Shown here piece after piece: positions 37,021-45,376 of a DNA stretch of 64,000 nt (position 1 is its first letter; each line of letters starts with the position of its first letter). The notes under the pieces are model-generated. The model saw only the letters and a list, made by a program, of their open reading frames with translations, was not told the DNA's origin and searched no databases. This DNA is from Anaerotignum neopropionicum (GTDB taxonomy: Bacteria > Bacillota > Clostridia > Lachnospirales > Anaerotignaceae). The translations under genes and the position numbers were made by a program. The stretch spans positions 186,001-250,000 of the forward strand of contig NZ_LRVM01000004.1 in assembly GCF_001571775.1 (NCBI RefSeq). The letters are read 5' to 3'.

Positions 37021-37059
37021 AGTATAACTCTTGAAATTGTGTGTAGTCAATGCTACAAT
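37021..37059. promoter_or_regulatory. Overlapping divergent promoters with a palindromic operator
   Basis: Plus strand (mocR): TTGAAA 37031-37036, 17-nt spacer, TACAAT 37054-37059. Minus strand (cupin-phzF): TTGACT 37050-37045, 18-nt spacer, TATACT 37026-37021. The palindrome TGTAG-TCAATG-CTACA (37042-37057) overlaps the plus -10 and covers the minus -35. A half-site TGTAGTGTGCACAC lies at about 37002-37015. This is a likely MocR operator. Confidence 0.7.
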
Positions 37060-37087
37060 GTGTGCATGACAATTGGAGGGATAGGGT

Positions 37088-38467
37088 ATGTGGAAACCAA
37101 AAATCATAAATACAGACAATTTTTTGTACCTTGCCGTAGCGGATGCTTTGGAAAATGACATCAGAACAGGCGTATTGAGGCCTGGGGAAAAGCTGCCAGC
37201 GCATAGGGAGCTTGCGGAGATTATAGGCATCAATGTTTCAACGGCCACCAGAGCCTATCAAGAAGCGGAACGCAGGGGGTTAATCAGTGGCACAACGGGA
37301 CGAGGGACATATGTATCCGCTGCCGTTCGCACAGACCCCAGCATCTTGGATATTGACGGAAATTCATCATCTTATATTGATCTTGGCCCTGTATATCCCT
37401 TATATAGTCAGGAAACAGACATGTTTGGTTTGATAGAGAAGCTTAGCCGCAAGGGAAATCTCAATGAGTATGTAAAATATTCCAATCCCCAGGGGCATCC
37501 ATGGCACCGGGAGGCGGGTGCAAAATGGATGCAGAGCTATGGGATCAACGTTTCCCCGGAGGATATCGTTATTTGTGCGGGAACGCAGCATGCCTTGACT
37601 TGCTGCTTTATTTCTTTATTTCAGCCTGGTGAGAGCATCGGCGTTGACAAATTGACTTATTCGGGGCTAAAGGCTCTGGTAAAAGAGCTAAAAATTAAAT
37701 TAGTACCCATTGACTTTGATGAGGAAGGCATGGACCCAGAAAATCTGGAGTCTGCCTGCCATCGTGAACAGTTGAAGGGTATTTATATTATGTCAGGCAC
37801 TCATAATCCCACAACCATTACAATGAGCACGGGAAGAAAAAAGGAGCTTGCGGGAATTGCAGTTCAAAATGATTTGATTGTAATTGAAGATAATACTTAC
37901 GGCTTTACTATGGAAAGTCAGTTGCTGTCCATGTATTCTCTGATTCCTGATCGCTGCATTCACATCGAGGGTTTGTCAAAGGCGTTTTATGCTGGTTTGC
38001 GTGTGTCTTTTGTGGTGGCAAAAAATCCTTTTAAAAACCCCATGATAAAAGCCATCCTCAATACCATTTGGATGACGCCAACACTCAATTCAGCCATTGT
38101 ATCTGAGGCAATTATGGAGGGCTATGCAAAAAAGATAGTAGCTTCAAAATTGGCAGAGGCAAAAAAACGTTATGAAAGTGCTGAATTGTATCTAAATGGT
38201 TTTACCTTTCATGGGTTTCCAAACACCTATTTTATTTGGCTGGAATTGCCCGACCACTGGAATGCCTATGAATTTGAAATGTATGCAAAAAAAGCCGGAA
38301 TCAATGTTTTTGGAGCTGAAAAATTTGTTGTTGGAAGCACACTGCCGCCTAAGGCGGTTCGCATTTCTTTAAGCGGTGTTGATTCAAGGGAAGTTTTGGC
38401 AGAAGGATTAAAAGGCGTTGCAACATTGCTAAAGGAGGAGCCCTTCGAGTTTCATTCTGTTCTGTAA
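37088..38467 (+). CDS. MocR-type (GntR-aminotransferase) transcriptional regulator
   Basis: This 459-residue fusion has an N-terminal GntR winged helix (about 10-75: DIRTGVLRPGEKLPAHRELA, then NVSTATRAYQEAERRGLISG) joined to a fold-type I aminotransferase domain. The PLP contact VIEDNTYGF and the lysine in EGLSKAFYAGLRVSF (about 298) are present. Such regulators sense PLP and an amine or amino acid. Divergent phzF and cupin genes are the probable targets. GGAGGGATAGGGT precedes the ATG. Confidence 0.92.
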   Translation: MWKPKIINTDNFLYLAVADALENDIRTGVLRPGEKLPAHRELAEIIGINVSTATRAYQEAERRGLISGTTGRGTYVSAAVRTDPSILDIDGNSSSYIDLGPVYPLYSQETDMFGLIEKLSRKGNLNEYVKYSNPQGHPWHREAGAKWMQSYGINVSPEDIVICAGTQHALTCCFISLFQPGESIGVDKLTYSGLKALVKELKIKLVPIDFDEEGMDPENLESACHREQLKGIYIMSGTHNPTTITMSTGRKKELAGIAVQNDLIVIEDNTYGFTMESQLLSMYSLIPDRCIHIEGLSKAFYAGLRVSFVVAKNPFKNPMIKAILNTIWMTPTLNSAIVSEAIMEGYAKKIVASKLAEAKKRYESAELYLNGFTFHGFPNTYFIWLELPDHWNAYEFEMYAKKAGINVFGAEKFVVGSTLPPKAVRISLSGVDSREVLAEGLKGVATLLKEEPFEFHSVL

Positions 38468-38499
38468 CGAATGATAATACTTGCTAATATTTGAATAGA

Positions 38500-38530
38500 A
38501 AAAGAGTGCCGATATTGTCGACACTCTTTT
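38500..38530. terminator. Bidirectional terminator between the mocR and tdh-like genes
   Basis: GAGTGCCGA (38504-38512) pairs with TCGACACTC (38518-38526) with one mismatch or wobble, flanked by an A run on the left and T run on the right. It resembles hairpins A and F of the 26.6 kb array in sequence (GTGCCGA...TCGRCAC). Confidence 0.8.
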
Positions 38531-38605
38531 CACCTTCCCATGGCGAAAGGTTTTCTTTTGTATTTTATTATTTTTATCTGAACGGTAAGGGGAAGCTATT
38601 TTAAA

Positions 38606-39640
38606 TTAAGGGATTAAAATTGCCTTACAGCATTCTCCGCTTTTCATCAAGCGCAAACCTTCTTGGAATTCTTCCAAAGGTAGTGTATGCGTGATAATGG
38701 GGGAGAGATCTAATCCGCCTGCAAGAAGGCCTTTTGCATCCTCCCAGGTTTTATACATTAATCTTCCGGCAATGCCTTTGATCACCTTGCCACTATAAAC
38801 AAATTCAGAGAAATCAAAGTCAACGGAGCCATCGGGCAGACCTGCTGCCGCCATTTTTCCTTCCGGTGCCATGCATTCAATGGCAGTTTTGATTGCGCGG
38901 GTATTACCTGTAAATTCAATTACAACCTCAGCGCCGTATGCTGTTTTTTCTTTGATTGCCTTTATTACATCAACCTCCATAGGGTTCAAAACTTCATCTG
39001 CACCCATTTTCAAGGCTAATTCGCCTCGCTGCTTGTTGATTTCAACGGCAAACACCTTTGCGGCTCCGCATTTTTTTGCAACGGCAACTGCCATAACCCC
39101 AATGGGGCCGCATCCATTTACCATAACCACTTTTCCGGCAACTGGGAATTCCATTGCGGCGTGAACGGCTACGCCGAAGGGCTCCATGATAGATACAATT
39201 TCCACAGGTGTGGAAGGGTCATAAACAACGGCATTTTCGGCAGGAATGGAAATATATTCGGAAAAGCAGCCATCTCTGGCTACACCAATTGTTTTTGTAT
39301 TTGGGCAAACGTGCTCATTGCCATTGTGGCAAAGCACACAGGAATTACAAACAATATGTGTTTCAGCGGAAACTAAGTCGCCAATTTTAATTGTCGTTAC
39401 ATTATCACCAACAGCAATGACTTCTCCGGCAAATTCATGTCCGATAATTGAGGGGGGATTTAATCGCTTTTGGGACCATTCGTTCCAATCCATAATGTGT
39501 ACGTCTGTTCCACAAACAGCTGCTGCTTTTACCTTTACAAGAATATCATTTGCGCCATAGGTAGGAATGGGTCTTTCGGTAAAAACCAATGCGCCGGGCT
39601 CTGGTTTTTCTTTTATAACGCATTTCATCATTTGAGTCAT
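38606..39640 (-). CDS. tdh: Zinc-dependent threonine 3-dehydrogenase-like enzyme
   Basis: This 344-residue medium-chain dehydrogenase has catalytic zinc ligands in AVCGTDVHIMDWNEW (about 41-55) and GHEFAGEV (about 68-75). The structural zinc cysteines are in CNSCVLCHNGNEHVCP, and the NAD site is VNGCGPIGVMAVAVAKKCG. The order and the CGTDxHI...W motif match L-threonine 3-dehydrogenase (threonine to 2-amino-3-ketobutyrate). Related polyol dehydrogenases cannot be excluded. No kbl gene is adjacent. It may be controlled by the LysR gene next to it on the same strand. AGGAGG precedes the ATG. Confidence 0.85.
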   Translation of the reverse strand: MTQMMKCVIKEKPEPGALVFTERPIPTYGANDILVKVKAAAVCGTDVHIMDWNEWSQKRLNPPSIIGHEFAGEVIAVGDNVTTIKIGDLVSAETHIVCNSCVLCHNGNEHVCPNTKTIGVARDGCFSEYISIPAENAVVYDPSTPVEIVSIMEPFGVAVHAAMEFPVAGKVVMVNGCGPIGVMAVAVAKKCGAAKVFAVEINKQRGELALKMGADEVLNPMEVDVIKAIKEKTAYGAEVVIEFTGNTRAIKTAIECMAPEGKMAAAGLPDGSVDFDFSEFVYSGKVIKGIAGRLMYKTWEDAKGLLAGGLDLSPIITHTLPLEEFQEGLRLMKSGECCKAILIP

Positions 39641-39777
39641 TATTTTTCCTCCTTTGAATAATAATTGGCTAAAATAACATATTATTTTCTTTTATTTTAT
39701 AAGATTTATGTTGAATTGTACAATACATAAATCTTTTTATATCATAAATTTTATTTATTATTTCAATTTTTTGCATA

Positions 39778-39816
39778 AAAAAACCTTCAAAAATATTATT
39801 TTTTTGAAGGTTTTTC
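39778..39816 (-). terminator. Terminator of the lysR gene
   Basis: AAAAACCTTCAAAAA and its complement form a strong A/T-flanked hairpin overlapping the 3' end of the LysR gene. It separates that gene from the tdh-like gene downstream. Confidence 0.8.
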
Positions 39817-40740
39817 AGCTATTTGTTGTTTTTGTACTGAAAGCTTTGCTGCTTCTTGAATGAATTCAAGTATTTTTTTGGTTAGCGGTTGAAGCTGGCT
39901 GTCCTTTCGATATAAAATTCCGATAGTTAGAAACATTGGTTCTTGAAATGGCCTTGTTACTAAAGATTTATGGGCATATAAGGCCCGTGGAATGTTGTTT
40001 TTATCTACGTTTATGATACCTGAGCTGCCGCCTATAAGAATTTCTTCGATATAGCTTGTTTGATGCACATGTTTGGAGGTAACCTTCAAATGAATATTTC
40101 TCTTTGCCGCCTCCATTTCCAGTCGTTTTGGCAAATAGGATGAGGCACCTAGGCTGACAATAGGGGTAGTACTTAATAGCTGAATGGGAATTTTATCATA
40201 TTGTGCTAATTTGCTGTTTTCGTGAATTAAAAGGCAAATTTCCTGTTGATAAAGAGGAATCGATGCAACGGAAAAATCAGAAATATTCTCTGGGATTACA
40301 TTAATTGCAACATCAACCTCACCATTGGAGATTTTTGCAATATGGTAATAAGCGCCGCCCTCATCAAAGGAAACCTCTTCGTTTTCCGACAGGGAAGGTA
40401 GGAAATACTGATAAATTCCATGAACAATATCGGGAGGAGCCGTGGGGGAAAGTCCAAGGTGCAGTGTCTTTTTTTGCTTTTGGCTTTTTGCCAGCATATC
40501 CCACTCAATTTCACGCAATTCTTTAAGAATTGGACTGATTTTGGTTATGAAAGCTTCTCCTTCGGGTGTAAAAATAACTTTTTTGGGCGTTCGAATGATA
40601 AGCTTTACATTAAACTCCTCTTCCAACTTGCGGATTGCCGCAGAAATAGCAGGTTGAGAAACGAAAAGCGCTTCAGCTGCTTTTGTAAAGTTCTTATATT
40701 TATAGATTGCTTCCAAGTATTCCAATGCTTTAAACTGCAT
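39796..40740 (-). CDS. LysR-family transcriptional regulator
   Basis: This 314-residue protein has an N-terminal HTH (ALEYLEAIYKYKNFTKAAEA, LFVSQPAISAAIRKLEEEFN, about 4-45) and a LysR substrate-binding domain (about 90-300). The neighbouring gene on the same strand is the tdh-like dehydrogenase, which has its own promoter region (39641-39777). Regulation of that gene is plausible but not shown. The inducer is unknown. Confidence 0.9.
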   Translation of the reverse strand: MQFKALEYLEAIYKYKNFTKAAEALFVSQPAISAAIRKLEEEFNVKLIIRTPKKVIFTPEGEAFITKISPILKELREIEWDMLAKSQKQKKTLHLGLSPTAPPDIVHGIYQYFLPSLSENEEVSFDEGGAYYHIAKISNGEVDVAINVIPENISDFSVASIPLYQQEICLLIHENSKLAQYDKIPIQLLSTTPIVSLGASSYLPKRLEMEAAKRNIHLKVTSKHVHQTSYIEEILIGGSSGIINVDKNNIPRALYAHKSLVTRPFQEPMFLTIGILYRKDSQLQPLTKKILEFIQEAAKLSVQKQQIAEKPSKK

Positions 40741-40857
40741 ATTGAATCCCCTTTTATTTTAGCATCATTAATGTTAGATTTTTTTACATTATAACACAAA
40801 AATTTAATAGAAACCACCAGTGTGAGAAACTGTAATTAAAAGCATAAATTTAAAATC

Positions 40858-40881
40858 CATGAAGTTGGTACATACTTCATG
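40858..40881. repeat. Inverted repeat upstream of lysR
   Basis: CATGAAGT (40858-40865) and ACTTCATG (40874-40881) form a perfect 8-bp inverted repeat with an 8-nt spacer, 118 nt upstream of the LysR start. It could be an operator. The surrounding 40741-41014 is AT-rich and otherwise without features. Confidence 0.45.
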
Positions 40882-41014
40882 TTTTAAGGGGAAACATAAG
40901 CTTAGAATATAGAATAAACTGAAGGTGGTTGCAGTTTAAACTAGTTTGTTAAGCTATAAAGATAAATAGGTAATTATTAACAAAAATTAATTTTATTTTT
41001 TTTGTTGAAAATTG

Positions 41015-41044
41015 TTGACAAAACCAATCGTTATGCCTTAAAAT
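41015..41044 (+). promoter_or_regulatory. Promoter of the spe leader/operon
   Basis: A consensus -35 TTGACA (41015-41020), an 18-nt spacer and TAAAAT (41039-41044) predict transcription from about 41051. The long distance to speD (41444) leaves an untranslated leader of about 390 nt. Confidence 0.75.
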
Positions 41045-41050
41045 AATCCT

Positions 41051-41443
41051 GTTTTCAATCGCGTATAGCGAGAACACTTTTGACCAGTTTCTTTTTGAAC
41101 TTAAGGCCATACGGACAGCCGGGTCAACTGCCGATTGTGAAGCATTTCTTCACATTATTGATTGCGTTAAGAGCGCAACTTTTATAAGTTGGCAACTCAA
41201 TTGCCAGTTGGTTACTTCATAACCAAGTGTACTAGGGTACACACTTGTGAAACGGTCAATAAGAGTAGTAAAAGTAGTTCTTACTATATAGACTCTGAAA
41301 ACAATTAGGGAACAGGCGAAACTCATTCTATATACAATGCTTGAGTTCTGGATTTTTGTGTGTACCCCAAATTAATTTGAACGGTTTATAAGATGTGCCA
41401 TAGAATACTTTGGTGCATCTTTTTTTGTTTGGGGGACTTCGAA
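41051..41443 (+). ncRNA. Structured leader RNA of the polyamine operon (candidate new riboswitch or attenuator)
   Basis: The leader is dense in local hairpins: TCGC/GCGA (41059-41071), TGTGAAG/CTTCACA (41136-41154), TTGCG/CGCAA (41162-41178), TGGCAA/TTGCCA (41190-41206), TGGTTA/TAACCA (41209-41225), GTGTAC/GTACAC (41227-41242), TAGTAA/TTACTA (41266-41286) and AACTCA/TGAGTT (41320-41347). Long-range options compete with these. GGGTACACAC (41235-41244) is the exact complement of GTGTGTACCC (41358-41367). TTGACC (41080-41085) can pair with GGTCAA at either 41122 or 41254. It ends in an intrinsic terminator 18 nt before speD. I recognise no T-box, lysine, SAM, glycine or cobalamin riboswitch core, and neither tmRNA nor RNase P features. 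It could also be an independent sRNA. Confidence 0.65.
41391..41426 (+). terminator. Intrinsic terminator immediately upstream of speD
   Basis: GATGTGCCA (41392-41400) pairs with TGGTGCATC (41411-41419), two G-T pairs, and seven T follow (41420-41426). The speD ribosome site GGGGGA lies right after it. Its location between promoter and first gene implies premature termination as a control step. Confidence 0.85.
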
Positions 41444-42223
41444 ATGGCAGATAAAATGAAATTATATGGTTTTAATAATCTTACAAAATCGTTGAGCTTT
41501 AATATTTACGATATTTGCTATGCCAAAACGGCGAGAGAACAGCAGGACTATATTAAATACATCAACGAGCAGTATAATTCAGAGCGTTTGACGGCGATTT
41601 TAACGAAGCTAACGGAAATGATTGGCGCAACGGTGCTAAATATTTCCAAGCAGGATTATGAGCCTCAAGGTGCAAGTGTAACTTTTTTGATTGCTGAGGT
41701 CAATATGGCAAAAACCCGCAGCGGCGAAACCGTTGTGGCCCATTTGGATAAAAGCCATGTTACCGTGCACACCTATCCCGAATACCATCCGGAAACCTCT
41801 ATTGCCACCTTTCGCGTGGATATTGATGTGGCAACCTGTGGAGAAATTACACCGTTGTCTACGTTGGATTTTTTGATTGGAAGCTTCGATTCCGATATTA
41901 TCACTATGGATTATCGTGTGCGTGGGTTTACTCGGGATTTGGAGGGACAAAAGCTGTTTATTGACCACAATATAACGTCGATTCAGGATTATATCCACAG
42001 CGATATTTTGCATAAATATGACGCTATTGATGTAAATATTTATCAGTCCAATATTTTTCATACGAAAATGCTCATAAAGGATTTGGTGCTGCAAAATTAC
42101 TTGTTTAATTCAGATGTTTATGAAATTCCGCCCAAAATCCGTTTGGATATTACAAACGCATTGCGTCAAGAAATGATTGAAATATTTAGTGGAACGAACG
42201 TATATCAGGAGGTGAAGTCTTGA
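41444..42223 (+). CDS. speD: S-adenosylmethionine decarboxylase proenzyme
   Basis: This pyruvoyl enzyme makes decarboxylated SAM, the aminopropyl donor for spermidine. It is the E. coli-type (class 1A) form: [20 protein letters not shown] at the N-terminus, [13 protein letters not shown], and the self-cleavage site Lys-Ser in [15 protein letters not shown] (about 101-115). The pyruvoyl group arises from that serine. ATG 41444 is the start: the in-frame ATG at 41393 is inside the terminator hairpin. About 259 residues. Its stop overlaps the speA start. First gene of the polyamine operon. Confidence 0.95.
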   Translation: MADKMKLYGFNNLTKSLSFNIYDICYAKTAREQQDYIKYINEQYNSERLTAILTKLTEMIGATVLNISKQDYEPQGASVTFLIAEVNMAKTRSGETVVAHLDKSHVTVHTYPEYHPETSIATFRVDIDVATCGEITPLSTLDFLIGSFDSDIITMDYRVRGFTRDLEGQKLFIDHNITSIQDYIHSDILHKYDAIDVNIYQSNIFHTKMLIKDLVLQNYLFNSDVYEIPPKIRLDITNALRQEMIEIFSGTNVYQEVKS

Positions 42224-43677
42224 AGGATCAAAGTAAAATGCCCCTCATGGAAGCCTTGCAGCGGATGCGCCACGAACGCTTGGTGCCCTTCGATGTGCCG
42301 GGGCATAAGCATGGAAAAGGAAATCCCCAGCTGACGGAATTTTTGGGTGAAAAATGCTTGTCTGTGGACGTCAATTCCATGAAGCCCTTGGACAATCTTT
42401 GCCATCCCGTCAGTGTGATTAAAGAGGCGGAGGAGCTTGCCGCCGATGCTTTTGGTGCGGCACAATCCTTCTTCATGGTGGGAGGTACAACCTCTGCGGT
42501 GCAAACCATGATTCTCTCCAGTGTAAAAAGTGGGGATGAAATCATTTTGCCCAGAAATGTGCACCAAAGTGTGATCAATGCACTGGTGCTTTGTGGTGCG
42601 GTGCCTGTTTACATTAATCCCCAAATGAATAAAAAACTGGGGATTGCCTTGGGAATGTCCATTGATGACGTAAAACGAACCATTGTTATGCATCCTAACG
42701 CCAAAGCGATTTTAGTGAACAACCCCACCTACTACGGAATTTGCTCCGATTTAAAGCAAATTACCCAAATTGCCCATGAAAAGGGGTTACTGGTTCTTGT
42801 GGATGAGGCCCACGGCACTCATTTTTATTTTGGCAAGGACATGCCCGTTTCGGCTATGGCGGCAGGGGCGGACATGGCGGCGATTAGCATGCATAAATCG
42901 GGCGGCTCCTTGACCCAAAGCTCCTTATTGCTTTGCGGCGAGAAGGTAAATGCCAATTATGTTAGAAAAATTATCAATTTGACTCAAACCACTAGCGGTT
43001 CCTATCTTTTGCTTTCTAGCTTAGATATTTCAAGAAGGAACCTTGCCTTATGGGGGGAAGAAACCTTTGAGAAAGTGAAGAATTTTGCCCAGTATGCAAG
43101 GGAGGAAATCAACGCCATCGGGGATTATTATGCCTATTCCAAGGAGCTAATGAACGGCGACAGCGTGTTTGATTTTGATACCACAAAGCTTTCCGTAAAT
43201 ACTTTAGACTTGGGGCTTGCGGGCATCGAGGTTTATGATTTGCTGCGGGATGAATATGGCATTCAAATTGAATTTGGCGATTTGGGGAATATCCTTGCCT
43301 ATATTTCCGTGGGAGATAAAAATAAAAATATTGAGCGGCTGATTAGTGCCCTTTCTGAAATCAGGCGCATTTATAAAAAAGACAACAAAAATATGCTGGA
43401 TACGGAATATATCAGCCCAACCGTTGTTATTTCGCCCCAAGAAGCATTTTATGCGGAAAAAACCAGCCTTCCCTTGGCGGAATGCGGCGGCAGGGTTTGT
43501 ACGGAGTTTGTCATGTGCTACCCACCAGGTATCCCAATTCTTGCCCCAGGGGAACGAATTACCCAGGAAATTATTGCGTATATTCAATATGCCAAGGATA
43601 AGGGCTGTGTGGTTACGGGGCCGGAAAGTATGGACATTAGTCGGCTGAATGTATGGGAAGGAGAAGAAAATGGATGA
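42220..43677 (+). CDS. speA: Orn/Lys/Arg decarboxylase family protein, probable arginine decarboxylase
   Basis: This PLP enzyme of the wing-less, B. subtilis SpeA type has 485 residues. It starts at TTG 42220, seven bases after AGGAGGTGA and overlapping the speD stop (TTGA). Key regions are [45 protein letters not shown] and the PLP lysine [13 protein letters not shown] (about 225-237). The family decarboxylates arginine, lysine or ornithine. The agmatinase gene in the same operon argues for arginine to agmatine. It is followed without a gap by speE. Confidence 0.9.
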   Translation: MKDQSKMPLMEALQRMRHERLVPFDVPGHKHGKGNPQLTEFLGEKCLSVDVNSMKPLDNLCHPVSVIKEAEELAADAFGAAQSFFMVGGTTSAVQTMILSSVKSGDEIILPRNVHQSVINALVLCGAVPVYINPQMNKKLGIALGMSIDDVKRTIVMHPNAKAILVNNPTYYGICSDLKQITQIAHEKGLLVLVDEAHGTHFYFGKDMPVSAMAAGADMAAISMHKSGGSLTQSSLLLCGEKVNANYVRKIINLTQTTSGSYLLLSSLDISRRNLALWGEETFEKVKNFAQYAREEINAIGDYYAYSKELMNGDSVFDFDTTKLSVNTLDLGLAGIEVYDLLRDEYGIQIEFGDLGNILAYISVGDKNKNIERLISALSEIRRIYKKDNKNMLDTEYISPTVVISPQEAFYAEKTSLPLAECGGRVCTEFVMCYPPGIPILAPGERITQEIIAYIQYAKDKGCVVTGPESMDISRLNVWEGEENG

Positions 43678-44521
43678 TTTGTGGTACAGTGAATATCATA
43701 CGCCAAGCGTACGGTTTTCGTTAAAGGTTTCTCGTCAGCTTCATTACGAAGAAAGCAAATATCAAAAAATATCGGTGTTTGAATCCCTAGAATTTGGCCG
43801 TTTTTTGACCTTGGACGGGATCATGATGCTTACCGAACGGGATGAATTTATTTATCATGATGTGATTACTCATCCTGCCATGGCGGTCAATCCGGCGATT
43901 AAAAACGTATTGGTCATTGGTGCCGGAGACGGCGGTGTGGTACGAGAACTTGGAAAGTATAGTGGCATTGAATTAATTGACATTGTGGAAATTGACGAGC
44001 GTGTGGTAGCCGTTTGTAAGGAATTTTTGCCACAAACGGCTTGTGGTTTTGGGGATGCAAGGGTGCATTTGCATGTTCAGGATGGATTGAAATTTGTGCG
44101 CCACACGGATAAAAAATACGACCTCATTATTGTGGATTCCACAGATCCCTTTGGCCCGGGTGAGGTGCTCTTTACCAAGGAATTTTACGGGAACTGCTGC
44201 CGTGCCCTTACGGAGGAGGGGATTCTCATCAATCAGCATGAAAGTCCCTTTTATCAAGAGGATGCAAAGGCGATGAAGTACGCCCATCGGCGAATTTCTC
44301 ATTCCTTCCCCATGAGTTATGTATATCAGGCGCATATCCCTACCTACCCCTCGGGGCATTGGCTGTTTGGGTTTGCATCAAAGGGTTTGCATCCCTTAAA
44401 AGACTTGAAAGTCGAAGCATGGAATGCATTGGGTATCAAAACCAAGTATTATAATACCGAATTGCATCAGGGGGCGTTTGGCTTACCCACTTATGTAAAG
44501 GAGATGTTGAAGGATGAATAA
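43670..44521 (+). CDS. speE: Spermidine synthase (aminopropyltransferase)
   Basis: SpeE moves the aminopropyl group of decarboxylated SAM to putrescine, giving spermidine and methylthioadenosine. Motifs are GRFLTLDGIMMLTERDEF (about 38-55), the Rossmann SAM site VLVIGAGDGGVVRELGKY (about 79-96), the catalytic aspartate in IIVDSTDPFGPGEVLF (about 154-169) and INQHESPFYQ. ATG 43670 follows AAGGAGAAGAAA. The in-frame ATG at 43649 would have no ribosome site. It overlaps speA by 8 nt and speB by 8 nt. Confidence 0.95.
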   Translation: MDDLWYSEYHTPSVRFSLKVSRQLHYEESKYQKISVFESLEFGRFLTLDGIMMLTERDEFIYHDVITHPAMAVNPAIKNVLVIGAGDGGVVRELGKYSGIELIDIVEIDERVVAVCKEFLPQTACGFGDARVHLHVQDGLKFVRHTDKKYDLIIVDSTDPFGPGEVLFTKEFYGNCCRALTEEGILINQHESPFYQEDAKAMKYAHRRISHSFPMSYVYQAHIPTYPSGHWLFGFASKGLHPLKDLKVEAWNALGIKTKYYNTELHQGAFGLPTYVKEMLKDE

Positions 44522-45362
44522 AAATATACAGACCTTTTTGGGGTGCGATGCAGAATATGCGGAAGCGGAGATTGTGCTCTTTGGTGTGCCCTTTGACGGA
44601 ACCACCTCCTTTCGCCCAGGTACACGCTTTGGCCCCTCGGCCATTCGCAATGAATCCTTTGGGATTGAAACCTATTCTCCATATTGTGACCGTGATATTG
44701 CAGACTATCTGATTTTTGATGGTGGGGATTTGGAGCTTCCCTTTGGGAACACCCAAAAGGTGCTGGAAATGACACAAGAATATGCGGCGCAAATCCTTGC
44801 CGACGGCAAACGGTTTGTCATGCTTGGGGGCGAGCATCTTGTTACCTTAGGGGCAGTGCGCGCCGTGGTGGAGCGTTACCCGGATGTGCATATTATTCAT
44901 TTTGATGCACATACAGATTTACGGACGGATTATTTGGGAGAAACCCTTTCTCATTCCACGGTAATCAAACAGGCGTGGAATTTGGTGGGAGATGGCAAAA
45001 TTCATCAATTTGGCATTCGCAGCGGTGAAAAATATGAGTTTACATTCGCAGAAAATCATACGAAGCTGCATAAATTTGATTTGCAAGGTTTATCTGAAAC
45101 CGTAGCCCAGCTAAAAGACAAGCCAGTGTATTTTACATTGGATTTAGATGTATTAGACCCTTCCATCTTTTGTGGAACAGGAACACCGGAAGCCGGGGGG
45201 ATTTCCTTTAAAGAATTAATGGGAGCTGTTTTGCAGTTGAATCAACTCAATATTGTGGGTTGTGATATCAACGAGCTTTCCCCACATTATGACCAAAGCG
45301 GCAGTTCCACTGCCGTTGCCTGTAAAATTACTCGTGAAATAATATTGCAAATTACAAAGTAA
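44514..45362 (+). CDS. speB: Agmatinase
   Basis: This 282-residue ureohydrolase converts agmatine to putrescine and urea. Binuclear manganese motifs are GGEHLVTLG (about 104), HFDAHTDLR (about 132-140) and TLDLDVLDPS (about 206-215), all intact. Start ATG 44514 lies inside speE, after GGAG. It links the decarboxylase product to both spermidine routes encoded here. A ureohydrolase with arginase activity cannot be fully excluded, but the operon favours agmatine. Confidence 0.93.
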   Translation: MNKNIQTFLGCDAEYAEAEIVLFGVPFDGTTSFRPGTRFGPSAIRNESFGIETYSPYCDRDIADYLIFDGGDLELPFGNTQKVLEMTQEYAAQILADGKRFVMLGGEHLVTLGAVRAVVERYPDVHIIHFDAHTDLRTDYLGETLSHSTVIKQAWNLVGDGKIHQFGIRSGEKYEFTFAENHTKLHKFDLQGLSETVAQLKDKPVYFTLDLDVLDPSIFCGTGTPEAGGISFKELMGAVLQLNQLNIVGCDINELSPHYDQSGSSTAVACKITREIILQITK

Positions 45363-45376
45363 AGGAGATAGAAAAA

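Noticed and set aside
41051-41443. T-box, lysine, SAM or cobalamin riboswitch in the spe leader
   Set aside because: None of the class-defining conserved boxes (T-box GGGTGG-ACCGCG, B12 box, SAM or lysine cores) is present.
41393-41443. Upstream start for speD at ATG 41393
   Set aside because: It lies inside the intrinsic terminator and has no ribosome site, and the extension is absent from the SpeD family.
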